NCBI RefSeq assembly: GCF_014199395.1
Contig: NZ_JACIJM010000001.1
Coordinates: forward strand, 496,001 to 560,000
Source of the DNA: Yoonia ponticola
GTDB lineage: Bacteria; Pseudomonadota; Alphaproteobacteria; Rhodobacterales; Rhodobacteraceae
Reading direction: 5' to 3'
DNA length: 64,000 nt
Part shown: positions 8,578-16,471 of the stretch, in pieces
Position numbering within the stretch: the first letter of the stretch is position 1
Layout of the letters: each line of letters opens with the position of its first letter
Program-made: the position numbers and the translations under genes
Notes under the pieces: model-generated
The model's database searches: none
What the model was told of the DNA's origin: nothing
What the model saw: the letters and a program-made list of their open reading frames with translations, nothing else

Positions 8578-9024
8578 ATGGCTAATACACAAGACTTCAC
8601 AGCTGTTTTCAAAGACATGATGGGTTCTTTCCCAGTAGACACAAAAGCAATGGAAGGTTCTTTCAAGAACTCTACTGCTTTGGCTGAAAAAATGTCCGGC
8701 GTTGCAATCGACGCTGCTGGCAAATCTGCTGAGCTGTCCGCGAAATGGACACAGGACACATTGGCTAAAGTTGAAGCAATGGCAAAAGCCAAAGCTGAAC
8801 CAGCTGACTACGCAAAAGCAATGACAGACTTCGCGTCTTCACAAGCTGAATCCGCTGCTGAACACATGTCTGCTTTCGCTGAAATCGCGAAAAAAGTACA
8901 AACTCAGACAATGGAATTGATGATGGCTGCTGGCAAAGACCTGTCAGAAGACGTGTCTGCTGCTGCGAAAAAAGCACAAGCTGACATGACGACAGCTGCG
9001 AAAAAAGCAACTGCTACTAAGTAA
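8578..9024 (+). CDS. phaP: Phasin, PHA granule-associated protein
   Basis: A 148-residue amphipathic, Ala/Lys-rich all-helical protein that coats PHA granules and limits their size. The sequence (FKDMMGSFPVDTKAMEGSFK, then heptad-like Ala-rich helices, ending AAKKATATK) matches the phasin family found beside phaC in Rhodobacteraceae. Alanine is written largely as GCT/GCA rather than the GCG/GCC of its neighbours, a codon bias that suggests high expression. Two exact PhaR boxes precede it and a hairpin terminator containing a third box follows it. Confidence 0.93.
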   Translation: MANTQDFTAVFKDMMGSFPVDTKAMEGSFKNSTALAEKMSGVAIDAAGKSAELSAKWTQDTLAKVEAMAKAKAEPADYAKAMTDFASSQAESAAEHMSAFAEIAKKVQTQTMELMMAAGKDLSEDVSAAAKKAQADMTTAAKKATATK

Positions 9025-9073
9025 GCGGTGACTGAAAAATAACGGCTCTTTCCTCCCAAGAGCCTGCATTTTC

Positions 9074-9104
9074 GAGGCGGTCTGCAGTGCAGGCCGCCTC
9101 TTTT
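9074..9104 (+). terminator. phaP terminator hairpin containing a PhaR box
   Basis: GAGGCGG pairs with CCGCCTC, and inside it CTGC pairs with GCAG around a 3-nt loop after one wobble pair; CTTTTC follows. The apical part, CTGCAGTGCAG at 9082-9092, is identical to PhaR box 1 upstream of phaP, so the terminator carries a perfect PhaR site. Confidence 0.8.
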
Positions 9105-9250
9105 CATTTCTTGATTTGGGTTCATCAATTATGAACCTTTATCGCGGATGATGGCGGGATTGGGCGCATGCACATCACTGTTATTTGCAATTTCAATCTC
9201 TTAGCGGTAAGATGTGTCCAATAAAAATAATAGTTTGAGCGGTTTTAACG

Positions 9251-9709
9251 ATGATCTCTATACTGAATAATCTCTGGGTAAATTATCTTGGCCCACTTTT
9301 GCAGCGTCCGAAACGGCAGCAAGTCGCGGCTCTTTGCTATCGCGGCAAAGGGGACGGTAAAGAGGTATTGTTGATCACCAGCCGTGGCACAGGCCGTTGG
9401 ATTATTCCCAAAGGCTGGCCCATCCGTGGCAAAAACGGCCCGCAATCCGCAATGCAAGAAGCATGGGAAGAAGCAGGCGTGCGCGAAGGTACTGAAAACC
9501 CCGACGCAATCGGCTCTTACACCTATGACAAACGCCAAGCGTCAGGGTGGTCGTTTCCGGTCGAAACCATGGTTTACCCCTTTGCGGTTGATGCCCTAGA
9601 GGACGAATTCCCAGAGGTTGCAGAACGTGAACGCAAATGGGTCAGCGCGGATGATGCCGCCAACCTTGTGCAAGAACCCGAATTGAAAACGATCCTGCGT
9701 AATATCTGA
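9251..9709 (+). CDS. NUDIX hydrolase (paralogue 1)
   Basis: A 152-residue NUDIX-fold protein. It carries the WIIPKGWP strand and the NUDIX helix AMQEAWEEAGV that supplies the metal-binding glutamates; the first Glu of the canonical G-x5-E box is replaced by Gln, as is common in this diadenosine-polyphosphate/diphosphoinositol-type subgroup. Likely substrate: a nucleoside or inositol polyphosphate; not resolvable from sequence. It sits between phaP and the Pit phosphate transporter and has a paralogue at about 56.65 kb with the same WILPKGWP signature. No clear ribosome site is seen. Confidence 0.85.
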   Translation: MISILNNLWVNYLGPLLQRPKRQQVAALCYRGKGDGKEVLLITSRGTGRWIIPKGWPIRGKNGPQSAMQEAWEEAGVREGTENPDAIGSYTYDKRQASGWSFPVETMVYPFAVDALEDEFPEVAERERKWVSADDAANLVQEPELKTILRNI

Positions 9710-9778
9710 CGCGTTCAGAACCCTGTTGATTTGTGACCCGCGATCGGTGAAACCTGCCGCGACACAAAGGGATGGGAA

Positions 9779-11266
9779 ATGACTGACAACTCCTCTGGCG
9801 ACAGCCGTCACTTAGAAACGCTCGACCGCGACCTAGCGCGATTTTCAAATCTGGAATTAGCGACACAATATGTGTCCCGCCCAATGGTTGGGCCGGGAAT
9901 ATCAATTTTGTTCGTGGTTTTGGCGGGGCTGCTGGCCTTGTTGTTTTTAGGTCAAACCAACAACACATTGATCGTCGTGATTGCGGCAAGCCTTGGCGCA
10001 TATATGGCGTTGAACATCGGCGCGAACGACGTGGCTAACAACATGGGGCCTGCGGTCGGGGCGAATGCCTTGTCGATGGGCGGTGCTATCGCGATCGCTA
10101 TCGTCTTTGAAAGCGCCGGTGCATTGATCGCTGGCGGCGACGTGGTCTCGACCGTGGCGAAAGGCATTATCGCCCCCGAAAATATGGGCACAGCGGATAC
10201 GTTCATCTGGGCAATGATGGCGGCACTTTTGTCGGCCGCACTTTGGGTGAATTTGGCGACCTACATCGGCGCACCAGTCTCCACGACGCATTCCGTCGTC
10301 GGCGGCGTCATGGGGGCAGGGATCGCTGCGGCTGGTTTTTCTGCGGTGACTTGGTCCACGATGGGCGGCATCGCGGCTAGCTGGGTGATTTCCCCGATCT
10401 TGGGCGGCGTTGTCGCGGCTGGTTTCTTGTGGCTTATCAAGGCCAAGATCATCTACACGCCCAATAAAATCGAAGCGGCGCGCAGGTGGGTGCCGATCTT
10501 GGTGGGCATTATGGCCGCAGCCTTTGCCGCATATCTCGCGTTGAAAGGCATCAAGCAGCTGATTAAAATCGACATGGTGACGGCTCTGCTGATTGGCGCT
10601 GGAACTGGTGTTGTCTCATGGCTGGTAATGATCCCTGTGATTAAGAAACAGTCAGAAGGTCTTGAAAACCGGAACAAATCTCTGAAGGTTCTGTTCGGTA
10701 TTCCGCTGGTGGTATCCGCCGCATTGCTCAGCTTTGCGCACGGCGCGAATGATGTTGCGAACGCTGTTGGCCCGCTTGCGGCCATCGTGCAGGTCTCGCA
10801 ATCCGGCGACTTCACCCATGCGTTTACCATTCCAATCTGGGTGATGATCATCGGTGCGTTCGGTATTTCCTTTGGTCTGTTCCTGTTCGGCCCGAAATTG
10901 ATCCGTATGGTTGGCGGCCAGATCACCAAACTGAACCCGATGCGCGCCTATTGTGTGGCTTTGTCCGCTGCAATCACCGTGATCGTGGCCAGCTGGTTGG
11001 GCTTGCCCGTCAGCTCTACCCATATCGCTGTGGGTGGTGTGTTTGGCGTTGGTTTCTTCCGCGAATGGGATGCTGAGCGCCGGATTAAAGCTGCGCGTAG
11101 CACGATGCCGGACCGTCCGAGCTATGGTCCCGAAGAGCGTCGTCGTCGCAAACTTGTCCGCAGGTCGCACTTCATGACCATTATCGCGGCGTGGGTGATC
11201 ACGGTGCCTGCTGCCGCTCTGCTGTCGGCGGTGATCTTTTACGGCATCACGGCCTTTGTTGGTTAA
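9779..11266 (+). CDS. pit: Inorganic phosphate transporter, Pit family
   Basis: A 495-residue polytopic inner-membrane protein that imports phosphate (as metal-phosphate) using the proton gradient. Both internally duplicated signature motifs are present: NIGANDVANNMGPAVG near residue 80 and HGANDVANAVGPLAAI near residue 320, with about ten hydrophobic segments and a basic cytoplasmic loop (ERRRRKLVRR) before the last one. Pit transporters of alphaproteobacteria are often paired with a DUF47/PhoU-like gene, but none is seen here; instead the gene lies between a NUDIX hydrolase and phaR. A stem-loop follows its stop codon. Confidence 0.93.
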   Translation: MTDNSSGDSRHLETLDRDLARFSNLELATQYVSRPMVGPGISILFVVLAGLLALLFLGQTNNTLIVVIAASLGAYMALNIGANDVANNMGPAVGANALSMGGAIAIAIVFESAGALIAGGDVVSTVAKGIIAPENMGTADTFIWAMMAALLSAALWVNLATYIGAPVSTTHSVVGGVMGAGIAAAGFSAVTWSTMGGIAASWVISPILGGVVAAGFLWLIKAKIIYTPNKIEAARRWVPILVGIMAAAFAAYLALKGIKQLIKIDMVTALLIGAGTGVVSWLVMIPVIKKQSEGLENRNKSLKVLFGIPLVVSAALLSFAHGANDVANAVGPLAAIVQVSQSGDFTHAFTIPIWVMIIGAFGISFGLFLFGPKLIRMVGGQITKLNPMRAYCVALSAAITVIVASWLGLPVSSTHIAVGGVFGVGFFREWDAERRIKAARSTMPDRPSYGPEERRRRKLVRRSHFMTIIAAWVITVPAAALLSAVIFYGITAFVG

Positions 11267-11274
11267 CAAGTCAG

Positions 11275-11296
11275 GGTAGGGCTGCGTGGCCCTACC
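11275..11296 (+). terminator. Stem-loop after pit
   Basis: GGTAGGGC pairs with GCCCTACC over a 6-nt loop just after the pit stop codon. The following T-tract is weak (TACCTTTC), so this may be an inefficient terminator. Confidence 0.55.
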
Positions 11297-11359
11297 TACC
11301 TTTCGGTTACGATTTCCCCCATTTTTCTTTTCTTTTGCCGCACCGCCGCTTAGGCTTTG

Positions 11360-11370
11360 CTGCAACGCAA
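11360..11370. promoter_or_regulatory. Degenerate PhaR box before phaR
   Basis: CTGCAACGCAA matches CTGC-N3-GCAG at seven of eight defined bases and lies 23 bp before the chosen phaR start, consistent with autoregulation. It is only one mismatch from consensus, so chance cannot be excluded. Confidence 0.4.
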
Positions 11371-11392
11371 CATGTCCAGGGAGGGACTGACC

Positions 11393-11938
11393 GTGGCTGA
11401 AGCTAACAAACCATTACTGATCAAGCGCTATGCGAGCCGCCGTCTGTATAACACCGAGACGAGCGATTACGTGACCTTGGAAGACATCGCGACCTTCATC
11501 CGCGAAGGCCGTGAAGTGCAGATCGTGGATCTGAAATCCGGCGATGATCTGACCCGCCAATATTTGCTGCAAATCATTGCCGAACACGAAAGCCGTGGCG
11601 AAAGCGTGCTGGGCGTCGATATTTTGACCGACCTCGTGCGCAGTTACACGTCGCAGGCGTCGTCTGTGGTGCCTGATTTTCTACGTGCCAGCTTTGAAAT
11701 GCTGCAAAACGGGCAGTCCAAGGCGATGGAAAATATGACAAAGGTTAATCCGATGGCCGCGATGCCCGGATTTGATGCGATGCGTGCGCAGCAAGAACTG
11801 TTCATGAAGGCGATGACTGGTGGCATGATGCCAGGCAAAACGGGGTCCACTGCTGAAAAAGGCGATGGCGACGACCTGTCGGACATCAAAAATCAGCTGG
11901 CCGCGTTGCAGGATAAACTGTCCAAAATGGGCAAATAA
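11393..11938 (+). CDS. phaR: Polyhydroxyalkanoate synthesis repressor
   Basis: PHA-responsive transcriptional repressor that binds CTGC-rich operators and PHA granules. The N-terminal domain LIKRYASRRLYNTETSDYVT and the following segment (DIATFIREGREVQIVD) are diagnostic for PhaR/PHB_acc_N; a PHB-accumulation domain follows. I chose the GTG at 11393 because AGGGAGG stands eight bases upstream; in-frame TTG (11357) and ATG (11372) codons upstream would overlap that ribosome site. The length is then 181 residues. Its target boxes are visible at phaP and, in weaker form, at phaC/phaZ and before itself. Two unrelated genes separate it from phaP. Confidence 0.93.
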   Translation: MAEANKPLLIKRYASRRLYNTETSDYVTLEDIATFIREGREVQIVDLKSGDDLTRQYLLQIIAEHESRGESVLGVDILTDLVRSYTSQASSVVPDFLRASFEMLQNGQSKAMENMTKVNPMAAMPGFDAMRAQQELFMKAMTGGMMPGKTGSTAEKGDGDDLSDIKNQLAALQDKLSKMGK

Positions 11939-11963
11939 CGCCTTTCAGACTAAAGGACCGACA

Positions 11964-12926
11964 ATGGTAACGACCACCGGACGTGTCACCCTTTGGGGGA
12001 TCGAAGTCTTTGTGGCGACGGCAGAAGAGGGCGCAATTTCCGCGGCCTCTCGCCGTTTGGGGACCTCTGCGGCGACGGTCAGCCAGCAGTTAACAAACCT
12101 CGAAGGTGCGATTGGTACCACCCTGCTGGACCGCGGTGCCCGGCCGGTGACATTGACCCCCGCAGGCGAGATGTTCCTGCGGCGCGCCAACACAATCCTG
12201 AACGAAGCAGAACAAGCCCGCGCCGAGTTGGCGATGGCCGATCTGTCACGTCTCACACGCTTACGTCTTGGTATGATTGAAGATTTTGGCGCTGACGTGA
12301 CGCCCGCTCTGCTATCTGAGATGAGCGCTGAATTGATGAACTGCCAGTTTCTGCTTGAGACAGGTGCGACGCATCAGTTGAATGATCTGCTCGATTCCCG
12401 CGCCTTGGATGTCATTGTGGCCGCTGAAACGGGCCGCACTGATGTGGGCATGGAGGTCTATCCGCTGATGACCGAACCCTTTGTCGCGGCGGTCCCAAAA
12501 GGCCGGATCAAAGAAGGTGACATTGCCAAACAACTTCGCCGTTTACCGTTGATTCAATATACGACGCGGCACCATATGGGCCGCGTGGTTAAGGCGCATC
12601 TGGAACAAGTTGGGGTGACGTTCACCCACCGGTTCGAACTCGACAGTTATCACGCGATCATGGCCATGGTCGCCGAAGGCGCGGGGTGGTCTATCCTGAC
12701 GCCGCTCGGGTGGATGCGGGCCGCACGGTTCCAAGACAAGGTTGATCTGATCGAACTGCCGTTCGCCCCGCTTTCGCGGACGATCACCCTCACGTCGCGT
12801 AAAGATGTGTTATCAACGATGCCGAAAACCATCGCTGAACGCCTACGTCCGTTGCTGCAAGACATGATCGTGACGCCCGCCGTGGCCGAACATCCGTGGC
12901 TCGCCGAAAAATTACGCCTCGTGTGA
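11964..12926 (+). CDS. LysR-family transcriptional regulator
   Basis: A 320-residue LysR-type regulator with an N-terminal winged helix-turn-helix (TLWGIEVFVATAEEGAISAA, then SAATVSQQLTNLEGAIGTTL) and a C-terminal periplasmic-binding-protein-like effector domain. The ATG at 11964 is preceded by AAAGGA at good spacing; a longer frame running back into phaR is not credible. It lies 25 bp after phaR and 62 bp before proC, all on one strand. LysR proteins often regulate a neighbour, but none here is divergent, so the target is unknown. Confidence 0.88.
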   Translation: MVTTTGRVTLWGIEVFVATAEEGAISAASRRLGTSAATVSQQLTNLEGAIGTTLLDRGARPVTLTPAGEMFLRRANTILNEAEQARAELAMADLSRLTRLRLGMIEDFGADVTPALLSEMSAELMNCQFLLETGATHQLNDLLDSRALDVIVAAETGRTDVGMEVYPLMTEPFVAAVPKGRIKEGDIAKQLRRLPLIQYTTRHHMGRVVKAHLEQVGVTFTHRFELDSYHAIMAMVAEGAGWSILTPLGWMRAARFQDKVDLIELPFAPLSRTITLTSRKDVLSTMPKTIAERLRPLLQDMIVTPAVAEHPWLAEKLRLV

Positions 12927-12988
12927 TTGTTGTTTGCGTGCATAGCCCTTAGACATTGTTCAAAAGACGTGGAAATAAGGGGAAAACG

Positions 12989-13804
12989 ATGCAAATTGAT
13001 GATGTGGCCGAGCGCGGTCTTGTTCTGCTAGGATGCGGAAAAATGGGATCTGCGATGTTGGCTGGCTGGCTGGCAGACGGGTTGCCCGCGACCTCTGTTT
13101 GGGTGTTGGACCCTTATCCTTCAGACTGGTTAACGGCGCAGGGCGTCCATATCAACGTCGCATTGCCGGACAATCCTGCGATTATATTGGTCGCCGTCAA
13201 ACCACAAATGATGGGCGATGCCTTGCCGCAAATTCAAGCACTTGGCAACGGTGAGACGCTGTTTGTGTCGGTGGCTGCAGGCACGTCAATTGCGACATTC
13301 GAAGGCGTGTTGGGTGACAGAACGCCAATCGTCCGCGCGATGCCAAACACGCCAGCGGCCATCGGAAAAGGGATCACTGCACTGATCGGCAATGCCCATG
13401 TAACGGCGGACCAATTGGACATTGCAGACCAGTTCTTGCAGGCGGTCGGTCAAACTGTGCGCTTGGCGAACGAGGGTCAGATGGACGCTGTGACGGCAGT
13501 CTCCGGCTCTGGTCCGGCGTATGTTTTCCACTTGATCGAGACGCTGGCGGCAGCGGGAACAGCACGTGGATTGCCCGCCGAAATGGCGATGAAATTGGCG
13601 AAAGCAACGGTCGCGGGCGCAGGCGCTCTGGCCGAAAATACGGACGAAGGCCCCGACGCATTGCGCATAAACGTGACCTCGCCTAATGGCACGACGCAGG
13701 CGGCCTTGGATGTTCTGATGAACGAAACGGACGGCTTTCCGGTCCTGTTGCAACGCGCAGTAGACGCCGCAGCAGACAGATCAGAGGAGTTGGGGCGTGG
13801 CTGA
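12989..13804 (+). CDS. proC: Pyrroline-5-carboxylate reductase
   Basis: Last step of proline synthesis: reduces pyrroline-5-carboxylate with NAD(P)H. A Rossmann motif GLVLLGCGKMGSAML starts the 271-residue protein, and the family signature VTSPNGTTQAALDVL lies near residue 235, after SGSGPAYVFHLIE. The ATG at 12989 has AAGGGGAAA upstream and is preferred over an earlier in-frame start at 12956. Its 3' end overlaps csaA by 8 bp, so proC, csaA and the dehydrogenase probably form one transcript. Confidence 0.94.
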   Translation: MQIDDVAERGLVLLGCGKMGSAMLAGWLADGLPATSVWVLDPYPSDWLTAQGVHINVALPDNPAIILVAVKPQMMGDALPQIQALGNGETLFVSVAAGTSIATFEGVLGDRTPIVRAMPNTPAAIGKGITALIGNAHVTADQLDIADQFLQAVGQTVRLANEGQMDAVTAVSGSGPAYVFHLIETLAAAGTARGLPAEMAMKLAKATVAGAGALAENTDEGPDALRINVTSPNGTTQAALDVLMNETDGFPVLLQRAVDAAADRSEELGRG

Positions 13805-14138
13805 CGAGATCAACTTTGACGACTTTATGAAAGTCGATGTGCGCGTGGGGGTTGTCCTGCGCGCCGAAGCCTACCCCGAAGCACGGGTGCCAGCGATTAA
13901 GCTTTGGATCGATTTTGGCGATGACATTGGCGAGAAAAAGACCTCTGCCCAGATCACCGCGCATTACGATCCCGACATGATTATTGGCAAGCAAGTCTTG
14001 GCGGTCGTTAACTTTCCGCCGCGCCAGATCGGGAAATTCATGTCAGAGGTTTTGGTGCTCGGTATGCCTGATGAAAATGGTGGTGTGGTCCTTGTTGGCC
14101 CCGACCAAAATGTACCCGTAGGAGGGCGACTGCATTGA
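13797..14138 (+). CDS. csaA: CsaA-type tRNA-binding/chaperone protein
   Basis: A 113-residue single OB-fold protein of the tRNA_bind family (FMKVDVRVGVVLRAEAYPEA ... NFPPRQIGKFMSEVLVLGMP). CsaA homologues bind tRNA and act as secretion-related chaperones in Bacillus; the role in proteobacteria is poorly defined. It starts with GTG, overlaps proC by 8 bp and overlaps the following dehydrogenase by 4 bp (TTGA), so the three genes are translationally coupled. Confidence 0.9.
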   Translation: MADEINFDDFMKVDVRVGVVLRAEAYPEARVPAIKLWIDFGDDIGEKKTSAQITAHYDPDMIIGKQVLAVVNFPPRQIGKFMSEVLVLGMPDENGGVVLVGPDQNVPVGGRLH

Positions 14139-15088
14139 AAACGCTTCTTATTACGCGCCCAATCGCTGACGCCGTTATAGCACAAGCCCGTGATCTGTTC
14201 GACGTGACGGTGTTGGAAACTGGGGCCATGGACGAAGCCGCCGCAGGTCAAGCGTTGCAGGACTACGACGCGATCTTGCCCACATTAGGTGACGCGTTTA
14301 CCGCGAATGCGTTCGCGGCAGCGGGCGAAAATCCACGGTGCAAAATGCTTGGTAACTTTGGCGTCGGCTACAATCATATCGACGTGGCCGCAGCGAAACA
14401 GGCGGGTGTTCAAGTCTCGAACACGCCAGATGTGTTAACGGATGCGACCGCTGACATCGCCATGACACTGCTGCTTGCGACCGCGCGACGTGCAGGCGAA
14501 GGCGAGCGGTTCGTGCGGTCCGGTCAATGGGGCGGATTTAGCCCGAAAGGCCAGCTTGGCACGCATGTGACGGGCAAAACGGTTGGCATCATCGGCATGG
14601 GCCGGATCGGGCAAGCGATTGCGCGACGCTGTCATTTCGGTTTTGGCATGCAGGTGGTTTTCTTTAACCGCTCAGCCAAGTCGGTAGACTTTCCCGCGAC
14701 GCAAATGCCGACATTGAACGACACAATGAGCGCCGCTGACTTTGTGGTTGTGGCGACCCCGGGTGGGGCGGCGACGACGCATTTAATCGACGCGGCAGCG
14801 ATTGGGGCGATGAAACCGTCCGGCATCTTCGTGAATATCAGTCGTGGTGAGGTTGTGGACGAACCCGCCTTGATTGCAGCACTTCAAGCGGGTCTGATCG
14901 CGGGCGCGGGGCTGGATGTTTACGAAAACGAACCGCACGTGCCAGACGACCTAAAGGCGCTAGAGCAATGTGTGCTTCTGCCACACCTCGGCAGTGCGAC
15001 GTTCGAGACGCGCCAAGCGATGGGGCAAATGGCGCTCGACAATATCATTGCGTGGTCCAAAGGCGACGTGCCACCGCAATTGGTGTGA
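14135..15088 (+). CDS. D-2-hydroxyacid dehydrogenase (glyoxylate/hydroxypyruvate reductase type)
   Basis: A 317-residue NAD(P)-dependent D-2-hydroxyacid dehydrogenase. It shows the substrate-domain sequence NFGVGYNHIDVAAAKQAG, the nucleotide-binding GMGRIGQAIARR motif, the catalytic Arg in NISRGEVVDEPAL, the Glu in DVYENEPHVP and the His in LLPHLGSAT. The best functional guess is reduction of glyoxylate or hydroxypyruvate. The TTG start overlaps the csaA stop (TTGA). A double palindrome lies between its stop codon and the convergent tdk gene. Confidence 0.9.
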   Translation: MKTLLITRPIADAVIAQARDLFDVTVLETGAMDEAAAGQALQDYDAILPTLGDAFTANAFAAAGENPRCKMLGNFGVGYNHIDVAAAKQAGVQVSNTPDVLTDATADIAMTLLLATARRAGEGERFVRSGQWGGFSPKGQLGTHVTGKTVGIIGMGRIGQAIARRCHFGFGMQVVFFNRSAKSVDFPATQMPTLNDTMSAADFVVVATPGGAATTHLIDAAAIGAMKPSGIFVNISRGEVVDEPALIAALQAGLIAGAGLDVYENEPHVPDDLKALEQCVLLPHLGSATFETRQAMGQMALDNIIAWSKGDVPPQLV

Positions 15089-15094
15089 CGCCGC

Positions 15095-15134
15095 GATTTT
15101 TCGCGAAAAATCTTATAAATTTTCGCGAAAATTT
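15095..15134. repeat. Double-palindrome element, copy 1
   Basis: Two perfect 18-bp palindromes, GATTTTTCGCGAAAAATC (15095-15112) and AAATTTTCGCGAAAATTT (15117-15134), are separated by 4 bp, with centres 22 bp apart. The element fills the convergent gap between the hydroxyacid dehydrogenase and tdk. Three further copies with the same centre spacing occur at 21901, 42618 and 56118. Confidence 0.85.
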
Positions 15135-15137
15135 GGA

Positions 15138-15722
15138 TCAAGCCGTCTCGTGTACGGCTTCGCGCCAATGGCGGCGGCATAACGACACGTAGCGTTCATT
15201 GCCGCCGATTGACACTTGATCGCCTGCCGTCAGAACCTGACCGCTGTCATCTTTGCGCACAACCATCGTTGCTTTTTTCCCGCAAAAACAGATCGTGCGG
15301 ACTTCGCGCATTTCATCGCAGATCGCGAGCAGGGCGGCTGATCCGGGGAACAGTTTGCCTTGGAAATCGACGCGTAGACCAAAGCACATGATCGGCACGT
15401 TCAGATCGTCAACGGCCCGCGCCAGTTGCCAAACCTGATCTTCGCCTAGAAACTGCGCCTCGTCGATGAACACGCAAGCACAGGGGCCGTCTGCGAGCCG
15501 CGCTTGGATCTTGGTAAACAGATCTTCGCCGGGTGCAAAAGTATCAGCGGTTTCCCCGATCCCGATCCTGCTCGCAATCCGGCCTTCGCCCGCGCGGTTA
15601 TCAAACTGCGCAGTCAGCAAATACGTCCGCATCCCGCGTTCGATATAGTTATGGGACGCTTGCAAAAGCACAGTCGATTTGCCTGCATTCATCGTCGAGT
15701 AATTAAAGTATAGTTTAGCCAT
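15138..15722 (-). CDS. tdk: Thymidine kinase
   Basis: Phosphorylates thymidine to dTMP in the salvage pathway. The 194-residue protein starts MAKLYFNYSTMNAGKS, with the P-loop MNAGKST, the Walker B/lasso-side motif CVFIDEAQFL, and a zinc-ribbon region with TICFCGKKA and a final C-x2-H-type site (SLCRRHW). The chosen ATG at 15722 begins at the conserved N-terminus; a longer frame to 15839 has no family match. It is convergent with the hydroxyacid dehydrogenase gene. Confidence 0.93.
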   Translation of the reverse strand: MAKLYFNYSTMNAGKSTVLLQASHNYIERGMRTYLLTAQFDNRAGEGRIASRIGIGETADTFAPGEDLFTKIQARLADGPCACVFIDEAQFLGEDQVWQLARAVDDLNVPIMCFGLRVDFQGKLFPGSAALLAICDEMREVRTICFCGKKATMVVRKDDSGQVLTAGDQVSIGGNERYVSLCRRHWREAVHETA

Positions 15723-16018
15723 GCCCCCAAATAGCGTCGCCCGGTGACCAAAGGCAAGATCGTCATCGTTCCTTTGGTCGCCGAGCGTCAGACCCAACCA
15801 CCGACCGTGAGTGGCCAGTTGGTAGGAAACTGGCTGCACAGCGTATTTTGGCTATGTGCTGCGCAAAAGCGGTCAGGCCTAACGTGCGTCCTGTCCAAGG
15901 ACGCTTTCCAAATGACAAAAGAGTTGAAGCCGCTTAATGGGAATGAGAGAATGCTTTTCCCCTCCATTGCCTAAGGTACATGGTCCGGAGTAAGGTGAAA
16001 AAAAGTGTAGGGAATGAA

Positions 16019-16471
16019 ATGACCAAGTTTAATGGTTACCTGAAAAAGCATACCGAAGCCTTGGTAAAGGACGTCGGAATCGAAAATGCGTGTAAGTTAA
16101 CAGGTAGGTCCAAGGCCACGTTAGGCCGATATTATTCAGACAGCGACGAACATGCGGACCGGTTCATGCCGGTGGATGCTGTTTGCGCACTAGAGGCCGC
16201 GGCGTCTTATCCGCATGTCACGTCTGCGCTTGCTGAAATGCGCGGAATCACAATGACTTATAACGATCAACGCCCGAACAAAGAGGGCGGCATCAATGCT
16301 GATGTGATCATGTTAAGCCAGCGCTTTGCGATGTTGATGGGCGAATACAATTTGTCGATCGAAGACGGTGTTATTTCTGCGAACGAAGCAAAGAGATTGC
16401 TGCGTGAAACACTGGCGCTGCAGAAGGTGCTGATCGAAATGAAATTGCACCTCGAAGATGAACACGAGTAG
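16019..16471 (+). CDS. Conserved hypothetical protein with HTH-like N-terminus
   Basis: A 150-residue protein I do not recognise as a named family. Residues about 15-40 ([21 protein letters not shown]) read like a helix-turn-helix similar to phage-type regulators, and the C-terminal third is a charged helix ([20 protein letters not shown]). ATG 16019 has TAGGGA five bases upstream; an alternative ATG at 15980 adds 13 residues. The 3' end overlaps the arsH start by 14 bp, so the two are probably co-expressed. A regulatory function is inference. The roughly 300 bp between it and tdk holds no gene I can support. Confidence 0.65.
   Translation: MTKFNGYLKKHTEALVKDVGIENACKLTGRSKATLGRYYSDSDEHADRFMPVDAVCALEAAASYPHVTSALAEMRGITMTYNDQRPNKEGGINADVIMLSQRFAMLMGEYNLSIEDGVISANEAKRLLRETLALQKVLIEMKLHLEDEHE

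Noticed and set aside
15744..15974. A 76-codon open frame between tdk and the HTH-like gene
   Set aside because: No ribosome site, no recognisable composition or family, and it overlaps the region upstream of tdk; not reported as a gene.
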